Below, piece by piece: positions 25,174-33,275 of a DNA stretch of 64,000 nucleotides. Source of the stretch: Nocardia sp. CDC159. GTDB lineage: Bacteria; Actinomycetota; Actinomycetes; Mycobacteriales; Mycobacteriaceae. Under the pieces are notes generated by a model. The model saw only the letters and a list, made by a program, of their open reading frames with translations. It did not search any database and was not told the origin of the DNA. The stretch covers positions 124,001-188,000 of the forward strand of contig NZ_JAMRXH010000007.1 of NCBI RefSeq assembly GCF_023740735.1, read 5' to 3'. The position numbers were made by a program, and so were the translations under genes. Numbering within the stretch: position 1 is the first letter of the stretch; every line of letters starts with the position of its first letter.

Positions 25174-26169
25174 CTATCCGATCGGCTTGTCCAGCCCCTG
25201 CGCGGTCACCCACGCCTTGGCCGCGGCCGCGGGCTCGGTCTTGGCCGATCCGGAGACCGCCTCGTTGAGCGAGATCAGTTCGGTCGTGGTCAATTTCGCC
25301 GACACCGCGTCGAGCACCCGCAGCGCCTTGTCGGACTTCTTCTTGGCGTTGAGCACCGGCACCACGTTCTGCGCCGGGAAGTTGTGCTTGGGATCGGCCA
25401 GCACCACCAGGTCGTGCTCCTTGATGGCGGGGGAGGTGGTGAAGATATTGGCCGCGGTCACCTGGCCGGAGGTCAGGGCACGCACTGTCGCCGGGCCGCC
25501 GCCATCGCCGATCGGGACGAACCGATCGCCACTGATGTCGAGACCGTAGTTCTTCTTCAGGCCGGGCAGCCCCACCGAGCGCTCCGCGAATTCCGCCTGG
25601 CCACCGAACTTCACCTCCGCCGAATGCGCCGCCAGATCGGCGATGGTCTTCAGATTCCACTTCTCGGCGGTGGCGCGGGTGACCACCACGGCATCGGAAT
25701 CCTCGCCGGGAGCGGGCTTTCCGGCCGCGAGGTCCGAACCCAGCGCCTTGGTCAGGGCCGCGTTCACCTCCTCGGCCGCGGTCGCGGTCGCCGCGGAGTC
25801 CAAGTACTGCAGCAGATTTCCGGTGTAGTCGGGGATCACGCTGATCGAACATTCGCGCAGCGCAGGGATGTAGGCCTCGCGGCTGCCGATATTGAGTTTG
25901 GTGTCGACGCTGAAACCGTTGGCGCGCAACGCCTCCGCGTAGACGTCGGCGACGGTCTCCGACTCCGGGAAGTTGGCCGAGCCCACGGTCAGCTTGTTGG
26001 TGTCGCCGTCGCAGCTGCCCGAACCGCTCGACAGCGGGTTGGAGTTGCCGCCACAGGCCGACAGTGCCATCGCGGCGGCCAGCGCGACGGCGGTGGCGAG
26101 CAGGCGGGCGGCGGTCAGGGCGGGGCGGAGTCCGCGCCGCCGCGCAGGGGTGGTGTTGGTGGATTTCAA
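25174..26169 (-). CDS. Osmoprotectant substrate-binding lipoprotein (OpuCC/ProX-like)
   Basis: 331-aa extracytoplasmic binding protein anchored as a lipoprotein: the signal peptide (ARLLATAVALAAAMALSACG) ends in the lipobox LSAC, with the lipid-modified Cys at about 39. The mature domain has VGSANFPESETVADVYAEAL, IPDYTGNLLQYLDS with the conserved ligand-contacting Tyr, and VVLADPKHNFPAQNVVPVL. It is the first gene of the four-gene importer operon, whose promoter lies in the 143-bp spacer facing the second binding protein at 26313. Confidence 0.94.
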   Translation of the reverse strand: MKSTNTTPARRRGLRPALTAARLLATAVALAAAMALSACGGNSNPLSSGSGSCDGDTNKLTVGSANFPESETVADVYAEALRANGFSVDTKLNIGSREAYIPALRECSISVIPDYTGNLLQYLDSAATATAAEEVNAALTKALGSDLAAGKPAPGEDSDAVVVTRATAEKWNLKTIADLAAHSAEVKFGGQAEFAERSVGLPGLKKNYGLDISGDRFVPIGDGGGPATVRALTSGQVTAANIFTTSPAIKEHDLVVLADPKHNFPAQNVVPVLNAKKKSDKALRVLDAVSAKLTTTELISLNEAVSGSAKTEPAAAAKAWVTAQGLDKPIG

Positions 26170-26312
26170 GACTGTCCTTCCGATGTCCCGGCGCTGCGGG
26201 GTGGCCGTCCCCGGGCTCCCATTACGATTCCTGTCCGGGCGGTCACCTTCTGGCTGTCCATACTGTCAGCCGGGTGTCGTTCTTACTATCTATCGGGAGT
26301 GGGTGTCGCCGG

Positions 26313-27272
26313 ATGAAATCGGCCGCGTCGGTGCGGACCCGGACCAGCATGCTGATCGCCGCGATGGTCGCTACGCTGGCCGTTTCCTGCGCCGACGAGG
26401 ATCGCGGACCCGCGATCACGGTCGGTGCGGGCAATTCCGCTCAGTCCGAATTGATTGCCGAGATATACGCGGGCGCGCTCGCCCGCACCGGGGCGCGCAC
26501 GGCCGTGCGGACCGGCCTGGGGCAGCGCGGTGATTATCTGGCGGCCCTGGATGCCGATACGGTGACGCTGGTCGGCGACGACAGCGGCGATCTGCTGACG
26601 GCCCTGGATTCGGGCTCACCCGCCCGCGTGCCCGACAAGGGTGTGGCCGACAAGGTCTCCCCGCCCGCGCGACCGGCGCCGAGCGTCGCCCAGGCCCTCA
26701 ACGGCGCGCTGCCCGAGGGCCTGGCCGTCTCCGACCTCGCCGACGGCACCGATCTGCGGCCGAGCTTCGCCCTCGCCCACCCCGATCCGGCGGCGAGCCT
26801 GACCGAGCTGGCCCCGCGGTGCGGCGAGCTGTCCGTCGGCATCGCCACCGGCAGCGAGCTCGATCCGCTGCGCCGCGGTCCGGATCCGCAGCGTGACGTG
26901 CTGGAGCCGCTGCGCACGGTCTATCACTGCGACATCGCGCACCACAGCGTCTACGGCAGCGATACCGAACTGCGAAATGCCCTGCGCCACGGGAAGGTTC
27001 AGGCGGGTGTGTTCACCGCGCCCGCGACCCTGCTGCCCGGCGGCGCGCAGGAGCTGACCCTGGTGGCCGATCCGTCCTATGCCTTCCGCGCGCAGAACAT
27101 CGTCCCGCTGTTCCGCAAGGGTGCGCTGACCGAGCGGCAACTCGAGAAGCTCAACTATGTGGCGGGTGAACTCACCACCGCCGAACTCGTCGACCTCGTC
27201 CGCCGCGTGCGCGACGAGCACGCCTCGGCCGCGGAACTGGCCCGCGCCTGGCTCGACGCGCATTCGCTGTGA
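26313..27272 (+). CDS. Divergent OpuAC-type binding lipoprotein, possibly of altered specificity
   Basis: 319-aa paralogue of the adjacent binding protein. A signal peptide (TSMLIAAMVATLAVSCADED) ends in a lipobox-like AVSC. The domain aligns well in outline (VGAGNSAQSELIAEIYAGAL; VADPSYAFRAQNIVPLF). However, the DYTGN ligand motif is replaced by DDSGD, and the central part has Pro/Ala-rich stretches (SPPARPAPSVAQAL). It therefore probably binds a different ligand or has a regulatory role. It is divergent from the importer operon and has no permease of its own. ATG 26313 is preceded by GGGAG at a rather long distance, so the start is moderately sure. Confidence 0.8.
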   Translation: MKSAASVRTRTSMLIAAMVATLAVSCADEDRGPAITVGAGNSAQSELIAEIYAGALARTGARTAVRTGLGQRGDYLAALDADTVTLVGDDSGDLLTALDSGSPARVPDKGVADKVSPPARPAPSVAQALNGALPEGLAVSDLADGTDLRPSFALAHPDPAASLTELAPRCGELSVGIATGSELDPLRRGPDPQRDVLEPLRTVYHCDIAHHSVYGSDTELRNALRHGKVQAGVFTAPATLLPGGAQELTLVADPSYAFRAQNIVPLFRKGALTERQLEKLNYVAGELTTAELVDLVRRVRDEHASAAELARAWLDAHSL

Positions 27273-27902
27273 CTACTGCCGCAGGGCCGCGGTGAGCGCG
27301 GGGCTCAGCGCCAGGGCCGGCAGCGATTCCACCAGCATATCGATCAGCTGCTCGCGCGAAATCGTCTCGTGCCGTAGCCAACTCAGCGTCGTCTCCTCGA
27401 CGAACGCGATCCAGCCGCGCACGGCCAGCCGCAGCCGGGGGTGGTCGGGATCGTTGTCCGGAATCGGCGTCACGGTCAGGATCCGGTCGACGATGGTATT
27501 GCGCGACTCCTCGGCCAGGGCGGCCAGCTCGGGGCTGGCGCTGCTGGGTCCGCGCAGGATGGCCAGATACGGCGTGCGGTTCTTGCTGACGTAGTCGACG
27601 TAGCGCTGCACGGCGTCGCGCAGCATGTCGAACAGGGCGAGCTTCGGATCGGGTGCGGTGCGGGTCAGCAGTTCCAGATTCGCGTGCCGCAGGATGGCGA
27701 GCTGGAAGTCCTGTTTGGAGGAGAAGTAGTGGAACAGCAGGCCGCGGGAAATCCCGGCCTGTTCGGCGATCTCGCCGACGGAGATGTCCTCGATGGCCCG
27801 CTCGCGCAGCATCTCGACACCGAGCCCGATGAGCTGCTGACGACGTTCGTCCGGACTCAGACGCACCCGTTTCCCAGTTTCTCCTGCACTTCTGACGGCC
27901 AC
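27273..27902 (-). CDS. TetR-family transcriptional regulator
   Basis: 209-aa dimeric repressor. The DNA-binding domain occupies residues 16-65 (ERRQQLIGLGVEMLRERAIE, then ISVGEIAEQAGISRGLLFHY, then FSSKQDFQLAIL). The C-terminal region is helical with FVEETTLSWLRHETISREQL, a pattern of TetR_C domains linked to lipid or steroid ligands. GTG at 27902 starts 69 bp from the divergent monooxygenase gene, with a 41-bp palindrome between them, so it very likely controls that operon and itself. Its stop abuts that of the second binding-protein gene. Confidence 0.9.
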   Translation of the reverse strand: MAVRSAGETGKRVRLSPDERRQQLIGLGVEMLRERAIEDISVGEIAEQAGISRGLLFHYFSSKQDFQLAILRHANLELLTRTAPDPKLALFDMLRDAVQRYVDYVSKNRTPYLAILRGPSSASPELAALAEESRNTIVDRILTVTPIPDNDPDHPRLRLAVRGWIAFVEETTLSWLRHETISREQLIDMLVESLPALALSPALTAALRQ

Positions 27903-27911
27903 ATTGCAATC

Positions 27912-27952
27912 TTACTGAACGGGAGTCAATACTGTTGACTGGTGCTCAATAA
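27912..27952. promoter_or_regulatory. 41-bp palindromic operator between tetR and the monooxygenase operon
   Basis: Perfect arms AGTCAA (27924-27929) and TTGACT (27935-27940) flank TACTG. Outer arms TTACTGAAC (27912-27920) and GCTCAATAA (27944-27952) match at seven of nine positions; both arm pairs are centred on 27932. Read another way there are two TTGA-N7-TCAR sites back to back, which would suit two TetR dimers. Confidence 0.7.
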
Positions 27953-27970
27953 ACCCCTACGCTCAGTTAT

Positions 27971-29518
27971 ATGAGTCGCAAGGTTACAGACAAAGTTGTC
28001 GACCGCGCCGCCCGGCACGTGCACATCCTCATCGTCGGTAGCGGATTCTCGGGCCTCGGGATGGCGATCCGGCTCAGCCAGCAGGGTCGCGAGGATTTTC
28101 TGGTCATCGAGCGCGGCAGCGATGTCGGTGGCACCTGGCGGGACAACACCTATCCCGGCGCGGCCTGCGATGTGCCCTCGCAGCTGTACTCCTATTCCTT
28201 CGCGCTCAATCCGACCTGGTCGCGCTCGTTCTCCAAGCAGCCGGAGATTCAGCGCTACATCCAGCAGGTGGCCGACCGCTACCGGGTGCGCGACAAGCAC
28301 CTGTTCGACTGCGAGATGACCGGCGCCCGCTGGAACGACGCCGCCGCGCGCTGGGAGGTGCAGACCAGCAGGGGCGCGTTCACCGCCGACATCCTGGTCT
28401 CGGCCATCGGTGCGCTGTGCGAGCCGAATCTGCCGGATATCAAGGGCATCAACACCTTCGAGGGGCAGATCTTCCACTCCGCGCGCTGGGATCACGAGGC
28501 CGACCTGACCGGTAAGCGGGTCGCGGTCATCGGCACCGGCGCCTCGGCCATCCAGATCGTGCCGTCCATCGCGCCGAAGGTGGCGCATCTGGACGTCTAC
28601 CAGCGCACCGCGCCCTGGCTGCTGCCGCGCATCGATCGGCCCTACACGCTGCCGGAACGGCTGGCGTTCAAATACGTGCCGGGTGTGCAGCGGCTCTCGC
28701 GCGCGGCCATCTACGCCGCCCGCGAGACCCAGGTGATCGGCCTGGCCAAATTCCCGCCCGCGATGCTGGCCCTGGAGACCATCGCCCGCGCCAAGCTGGC
28801 CTACGAGGTGCGCGATCCGGAGCTGCGCCGCAAGGTCACCCCGAACTTCCGTATCGGCTGCAAGCGCATGCTGATCTCCAACGACTACTACCCGGCGCTG
28901 GGCCGCGACAATGTCGACGTCGTCACCGACGGCATCCGCGAGATCCGCGCGAATTCGATCGTCACCACCGACGGCACCGAGCGCGAGATCGATGCCATCG
29001 TCGTCGCCACCGGCTTCCACGTCACCGACTCCCCGGCGTACGAGACCATCGCCGGGCGCGACGGGCGCACGCTGGCAGAGGTTTTCGAGGCCGCGGGGCA
29101 GCAGGGTTACAAGGGTTCGGCGATCGCCAACTACCCCAATATGTTCTTCCTGCTCGGCCCGAACGTCGGCCTGGGCCACACCTCGATGGTGTACATGATC
29201 GAATCGCAGATCAACTACATCGCCGACGCCATCGCCACCTTCGACCGGCTGCACCTGCGCACGGTCGAGGTGCGAAAGGATGCGCAGGACAGGTTCAATC
29301 GCGAGCTGCAGGGCAAGCTGGTCGGCAGCGTGTGGAACACCGGCGGCTGCGCCAGCTGGTATCTGGACAAGCACGGCAACAACACCACGTTGTGGCCGGA
29401 CTTCACCTTCCGCTTCCGTAAGCTGCTGGAAAAGTTCGACGTGGCGGCCTACGACACGACAACCAAGGTAAACGGGGCCGACGTCCGGTCCGACGCGAAA
29501 GTGGTGGCAGCACAGTGA
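27971..29518 (+). CDS. Flavin-containing Baeyer-Villiger-type monooxygenase (MymA/EthA group)
   Basis: 515-aa FAD/NADPH monooxygenase. The FAD motif GSGFSG is at 23-28 and DVGGTWRDNTYPG at 51-63. The BVMO fingerprint FEGQIFHSARW is at 163-173 and the NADPH Rossmann GTGASA at 188-193; VVATGFHVTD follows. These features fit enzymes oxidising ketones or thioethers; MymA and EthA of M. tuberculosis are in the group. The actual substrate is unknown, probably a lipid-like ketone given its neighbours. First gene of an operon with SDR and esterase genes, coupled by GTGA to the SDR gene. Confidence 0.92.
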   Translation: MSRKVTDKVVDRAARHVHILIVGSGFSGLGMAIRLSQQGREDFLVIERGSDVGGTWRDNTYPGAACDVPSQLYSYSFALNPTWSRSFSKQPEIQRYIQQVADRYRVRDKHLFDCEMTGARWNDAAARWEVQTSRGAFTADILVSAIGALCEPNLPDIKGINTFEGQIFHSARWDHEADLTGKRVAVIGTGASAIQIVPSIAPKVAHLDVYQRTAPWLLPRIDRPYTLPERLAFKYVPGVQRLSRAAIYAARETQVIGLAKFPPAMLALETIARAKLAYEVRDPELRRKVTPNFRIGCKRMLISNDYYPALGRDNVDVVTDGIREIRANSIVTTDGTEREIDAIVVATGFHVTDSPAYETIAGRDGRTLAEVFEAAGQQGYKGSAIANYPNMFFLLGPNVGLGHTSMVYMIESQINYIADAIATFDRLHLRTVEVRKDAQDRFNRELQGKLVGSVWNTGGCASWYLDKHGNNTTLWPDFTFRFRKLLEKFDVAAYDTTTKVNGADVRSDAKVVAAQ

Positions 29519-30345
29519 GCAATGACGCTTACTTCACGAACAAGGTCTGCGTGATCACCGGTGCCGGCTCCGGCATCGGCCGGGCGCTGGCGGAGAATCT
29601 GGCCCGGCGCGGTGCGAAACTCGCGCTGTCCGACATCGATACCGACGGCCTGGCCGAAACCGTCCGGCGCTGCGAGGGCCTGGGCGCTCAGGTGAAGTCG
29701 GATCGGCTCAACGTCGCCGAGCGCGAGGCCGTGCTGCTCTACGCGGACGCGGTCAAGAAGCACTTCGGCATCGTGCACCAGGTCTACAACAACGCCGGGA
29801 TCGCCTTCCACGGTGAGGTGATCGACTCCCAGTTCAAGGACATCGAGCGCATCATGGATGTCGATTTCTGGGGAGTCGTCAACGGCACCAAGGCATTTCT
29901 GCCGCATCTGATCGAATCCGGCGATGGGCACGTGGTCAATGTGTCGAGCCTGTTCGGTCTCATCGCGGTGCCCGGTCAGAGCGCCTACAACGCGGCCAAG
30001 TTCGCGGTGCGCGGCTTCACCGAATCGCTGCGCCAGGAGATGCTGGCGCGCCGGCATCCGGTCAAGGTCACCTGTGTGCATCCGGGCGGCATCAAGACCG
30101 CGGTCGCGCGCAACGCCACCTACGCCGAGGGCATCGACCCGCAGAAGTTCTCCTCGTTCTTCGACAAGCAGCTGGCGCTGCACACCCCGGAGATGGCCGC
30201 GCAGACCATCACCGAGGGCGTGCGCAAGGGCCATGGGCGGGTGCTGATCGGCTGGGAGGCAAAGCTGCTCGACGCGTGCGTGCGGGTCTCCGGGTCCTGG
30301 TATCAGCGGGTGTCCAGTGTGGTGAACCGTCGCTTCATGCCCTGA
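29515..30345 (+). CDS. Short-chain dehydrogenase/reductase
   Basis: 276-aa classical SDR. The cofactor motif TGAGSGIG is near residue 15, NNAG is at about 92-95, the catalytic Ser is in VVNVSSLFG and the YxxxK pair is in SAYNAAKFAVRGF. The aspartate in LSDIDTDG after the second strand favours NAD(H). SadH of the mymA locus is the nearest remembered analogue. It probably interconverts the alcohol and ketone that the monooxygenase uses. GTG 29515 overlaps the monooxygenase stop. Confidence 0.92.
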   Translation: MSNDAYFTNKVCVITGAGSGIGRALAENLARRGAKLALSDIDTDGLAETVRRCEGLGAQVKSDRLNVAEREAVLLYADAVKKHFGIVHQVYNNAGIAFHGEVIDSQFKDIERIMDVDFWGVVNGTKAFLPHLIESGDGHVVNVSSLFGLIAVPGQSAYNAAKFAVRGFTESLRQEMLARRHPVKVTCVHPGGIKTAVARNATYAEGIDPQKFSSFFDKQLALHTPEMAAQTITEGVRKGHGRVLIGWEAKLLDACVRVSGSWYQRVSSVVNRRFMP

Positions 30346-30361
30346 TACGAGAGGTCGGACG

Positions 30362-31276
30362 ATGCCCGGCATTTCGCTGCCGTCACCGGTGGCCCGGGTG
30401 GTGCTGCACCCGATCTACCGAATCGCCCTGCACCACCGGCTGCCCTGGCAGGCCCAACGGGCCGTGCTCGATGCCGCCGCGCGGCTGCAGTTCCTGCCGT
30501 CCGGCACCCGGGTCCACCGCATGCGCCTGGGTGGTCGCGCGGCCGAGCGGATCACCGTCGGCACCGAAAGTCTTCCCGGCGCAGTGCTTTATCTGCACGG
30601 CGGCGGCTATGCGATCGGATCGCTCCACTCGCACCGCTCGTTGGCGGCGCACCTGGCGCGCGGACTGCGACGGCCGGTGTTCACCCTGGATTACCGCCTC
30701 GCGCCGGAACATCCGTACCCCGCCGCCCTCGACGACGCCGACGCGGCCTTCCGCGAGCTGATCTCGGCCGGGCTGCGGGCCGAAGACATTGCGGTGGCCG
30801 GTGATTCGGCCGGTGGCGGACTGTCGTTGGCACTGGCGCTGCGGCTGCGCGACCGGCACGGAATCCGGCCCGCCGCACTGGGTCTGATCGCGCCGTGGTC
30901 GGATCCGAACGACAGCGATTCGGCCTATCGCGATCTGGTCACCAGCAGGCCGTGGTCGCAGGCGTGCGCCGCCGCCTATCTCGGTGACGGTGACCGCGAC
31001 GATCCCGGTTACGCGCCGCTGCGGGGCGAGTTGCGCGGCTTGCCACCGGTTTACGTGCAGGTCGACGCCGGGGAGCGACTGCACGATCAGTGCGGGCGGC
31101 TGGTCGCGGCGCTGCGGGCGGCCGAGGTGCCCACCCAGTTCTCGGTGACCCGCGGGCTGTGGCACGTGGCCCAGGCCCAGGCCGCGCTCGTACCCGCGGC
31201 CGCCGCGGCCGTGGACGAGCTGGCCGCATTTCTGGAAGAGTCGCTTCGACCTGCGCAAACGCGGTCCATAGGATAG
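30362..31276 (+). CDS. Alpha/beta hydrolase of the hormone-sensitive-lipase (HSL) family
   Basis: 304-aa esterase. The oxyanion motif HGGG is at 79-82, the nucleophile Ser149 is in GDSAGGG, and His268 in LWHVAQAQ completes the triad with an acidic residue in the DAGERLHD segment. LipR-type acetyl hydrolases hold the same place in the mymA operon. It would hydrolyse the ester made by Baeyer-Villiger oxidation (inference). It follows the SDR gene by 16 bp with GAGAGGTCGG before the ATG, so it is in the same transcript. Confidence 0.9.
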   Translation: MPGISLPSPVARVVLHPIYRIALHHRLPWQAQRAVLDAAARLQFLPSGTRVHRMRLGGRAAERITVGTESLPGAVLYLHGGGYAIGSLHSHRSLAAHLARGLRRPVFTLDYRLAPEHPYPAALDDADAAFRELISAGLRAEDIAVAGDSAGGGLSLALALRLRDRHGIRPAALGLIAPWSDPNDSDSAYRDLVTSRPWSQACAAAYLGDGDRDDPGYAPLRGELRGLPPVYVQVDAGERLHDQCGRLVAALRAAEVPTQFSVTRGLWHVAQAQAALVPAAAAAVDELAAFLEESLRPAQTRSIG

Positions 31277-31322
31277 GAGCGACGCGCCCGCGCGGCCGCC
31301 GCGCCCGTGCCCTTCGCGCCCT

Positions 31323-31347
31323 GGTCGGCCCGCCTCGCGAGCCGACC
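31323..31347. repeat. 7-bp inverted repeat upstream of fadD15
   Basis: GGTCGGC (31323-31329) pairs exactly with GCCGACC (31341-31347) across 11 bases. It sits 46 bp after the esterase stop. It may terminate the upstream operon; no T-run follows. Confidence 0.35.
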
Positions 31348-31424
31348 GGGCGGTCGGGCGGGCAGCGCCACCGCGGCTGGCGTACATTACCGGTGAGTAA
31401 TCCACGTGGAAGGGCACCGCACCG

Positions 31425-33215
31425 ATGCGAGAGTTCGAAGTCCCGGCTTCTTACACCATTCCCGAGGTCGCCAACATGTCCGATGGCGCCTTCCGGCATG
31501 CCGAGCGCACGCCCGGGCTGGTGGTCTTCAACAAGCCGGACGGGAAGGGCGGCTGGGCCGATGTCACGGCGGCCGAATTCGCGAGCACCGTCACCGCCGT
31601 CGCCAAGGGTCTGATCGCCTCGGGCATCGAGCTCGGTGACCGCGTCGCCATTCTGGCCGCCACCCGCTACGAGTGGGTGGTCCTGGACTTCGCCATCTGG
31701 GCGGCCGGTGGTTGCACCGTCGCGATCTACGACAGCTCCTCCGCCGAGCAGGCGCGCTGGATCCTGGAGGACTCCGGCACCAAGCTGCTCGTGGTCGAGA
31801 ACGGCAAGCATCGCGCCACCATCGCCGAGATCGAGGGCAGCCTGCCCGAGCTGCGCGAGACGCTGGAGATCTCGACCGGTGCGGTCGACGAGCTGATCGC
31901 GCGCGGCAAGAACCTCGACGACCAGGCCGTGGCCGATCGGCGCGGCCAGGTGCGCGCCGAATCGCCCGCGACCCTGATCTACACCTCCGGGACCACCGGC
32001 CGCCCCAAGGGCGTGATGCTCTCGCACGCGAACCTGTATGCCGAATCGGCGGCAGACCGCGATGTGATGCGCCAGTTCCTGCGGCCCGGTAAGCGCTCGC
32101 TGCTGTTCCTGCCGCTGGCCCACATCTTCGCCCGCGCGGTGGCGCTGGCGGCCTTCGACGCGGGCGTGACCGTCGCGCACACCGCGGACTGGTCCACGCT
32201 GGTGCAGCAGTTCGGGCAGTACAAGCCGGACTTCATCCTCTCGGTGCCGCGCGTATTCGAGAAGGTCTACAACGGCGTCAAGGCCAAGGCCGACGAGGGC
32301 GGCAAGGGCAAGATCTTCGAGCTCGCCGCCGATACGGCCACCGCCTACAGCGAGGGTCTGCAGAACGGCTCGGTCGGGCTGCTGCTCAAGCTCAAGCACG
32401 CGGCCTTCGACAAGCTCGTCTACAGCAAGCTGCGCGAGGCGATGGGCGGGCGCTGCACGGTCGCGGTCTCCGGCGGCGGCCCGCTGGGCGCGCGGCTCGG
32501 GCATTTCTTCCGCGGCGCGGGCGTGACGATCTACGAGGGCTACGGCCTGACCGAGACCACCGCGGCGATCACGGTCAACCTGCCCGATCGCATCAAGATC
32601 GGCACGGTCGGACCGCTGCTGCCCGGGCACGCGGCCAAGGTGGCCGAGGACGGCGAGCTGCTGCTGCGCGGTCCGGTCGTATTCGGCGGCTACTGGAACA
32701 ACGAGACCGCCACCGCGGACGCCTTCGCCGACGGCTGGTTCAAGACCGGTGACCTGGGCGCCATCGATGACGACGGTTTCATCACCATCACCGGCCGCAA
32801 GAAGGAGATCATCGTCACGGCCGGGGGTAAGAACGTCTCCCCGGCGGTGCTCGAGGACGCCCTGCGGGCCAACCCGCTGATCAGCCAGGTCATGGTGGTC
32901 GGCGACGGCCAGCCCTTCATCGGCGCGCTGGTCACCCTCGATCCCGAGGCGCTGCCCAAGTGGAAGGAGCAGCACAACCTGCCCGCCGATACCCCGATCG
33001 AGGACCTGATCGAGCATCCGCAGCTGATCGCGGAGATCGACGAGGCGGTCGCGCAGACCAACAAGCTGGTCTCCCATGCCGAGCAGATCAAGAAGATCCG
33101 CATCCTGCCGGTCGATTGGACCCTCGAGGGCGGCGAGCTCACCCCGAAGATGTCGCTCAAGCGCGCGGTCGTGATGAAGAACTACGCGGCCGACGTGGAC
33201 GCCATCTACAGCTGA
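31425..33215 (+). CDS. fadD15: Long-chain fatty-acid-CoA ligase (FadD15 type)
   Basis: 596-aa adenylate-forming enzyme that activates fatty acids to acyl-CoA (FACL group). The P-loop YTSGTTGRPKGV is near residue 185, YGLTETTAAITVN near 374, TGDLGAIDDDGF near 443, and the C-terminal GRKKEIIVTAGGKNVSP with the catalytic Lys in LTPKMSLKRAVV are all intact. Length and sequence match FadD15-type ligases of mycobacteria. It has a separate leader of 148 bp with a 7-bp inverted repeat, so it may have its own promoter although it follows the monooxygenase operon. Confidence 0.94.
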   Translation: MREFEVPASYTIPEVANMSDGAFRHAERTPGLVVFNKPDGKGGWADVTAAEFASTVTAVAKGLIASGIELGDRVAILAATRYEWVVLDFAIWAAGGCTVAIYDSSSAEQARWILEDSGTKLLVVENGKHRATIAEIEGSLPELRETLEISTGAVDELIARGKNLDDQAVADRRGQVRAESPATLIYTSGTTGRPKGVMLSHANLYAESAADRDVMRQFLRPGKRSLLFLPLAHIFARAVALAAFDAGVTVAHTADWSTLVQQFGQYKPDFILSVPRVFEKVYNGVKAKADEGGKGKIFELAADTATAYSEGLQNGSVGLLLKLKHAAFDKLVYSKLREAMGGRCTVAVSGGGPLGARLGHFFRGAGVTIYEGYGLTETTAAITVNLPDRIKIGTVGPLLPGHAAKVAEDGELLLRGPVVFGGYWNNETATADAFADGWFKTGDLGAIDDDGFITITGRKKEIIVTAGGKNVSPAVLEDALRANPLISQVMVVGDGQPFIGALVTLDPEALPKWKEQHNLPADTPIEDLIEHPQLIAEIDEAVAQTNKLVSHAEQIKKIRILPVDWTLEGGELTPKMSLKRAVVMKNYAADVDAIYS

Positions 33216-33232
33216 GTCGATCGAATTCGCGG

Positions 33233-33261
33233 CGGCCCGCCCTCTCGTCGAGGGCGGGCCG
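33233..33261. terminator. 12-bp stem-loop between fadD15 and the protease gene
   Basis: Bases 33233-33244 pair perfectly with 33250-33261 around a 5-base loop, followed on the plus strand by TTCG. It lies 18 bp after the fadD15 stop and 15 bp from the stop of the convergent protease gene, so it can end both transcripts. Confidence 0.8.
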
Positions 33262-33275
33262 TTCGCTGTGTGGCC

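Noticed and set aside
31387..31400. TTAC-N6-GTAA symmetric sequence upstream of fadD15
   Set aside because: Only four-base arms match; too short to call an operator without comparative data.
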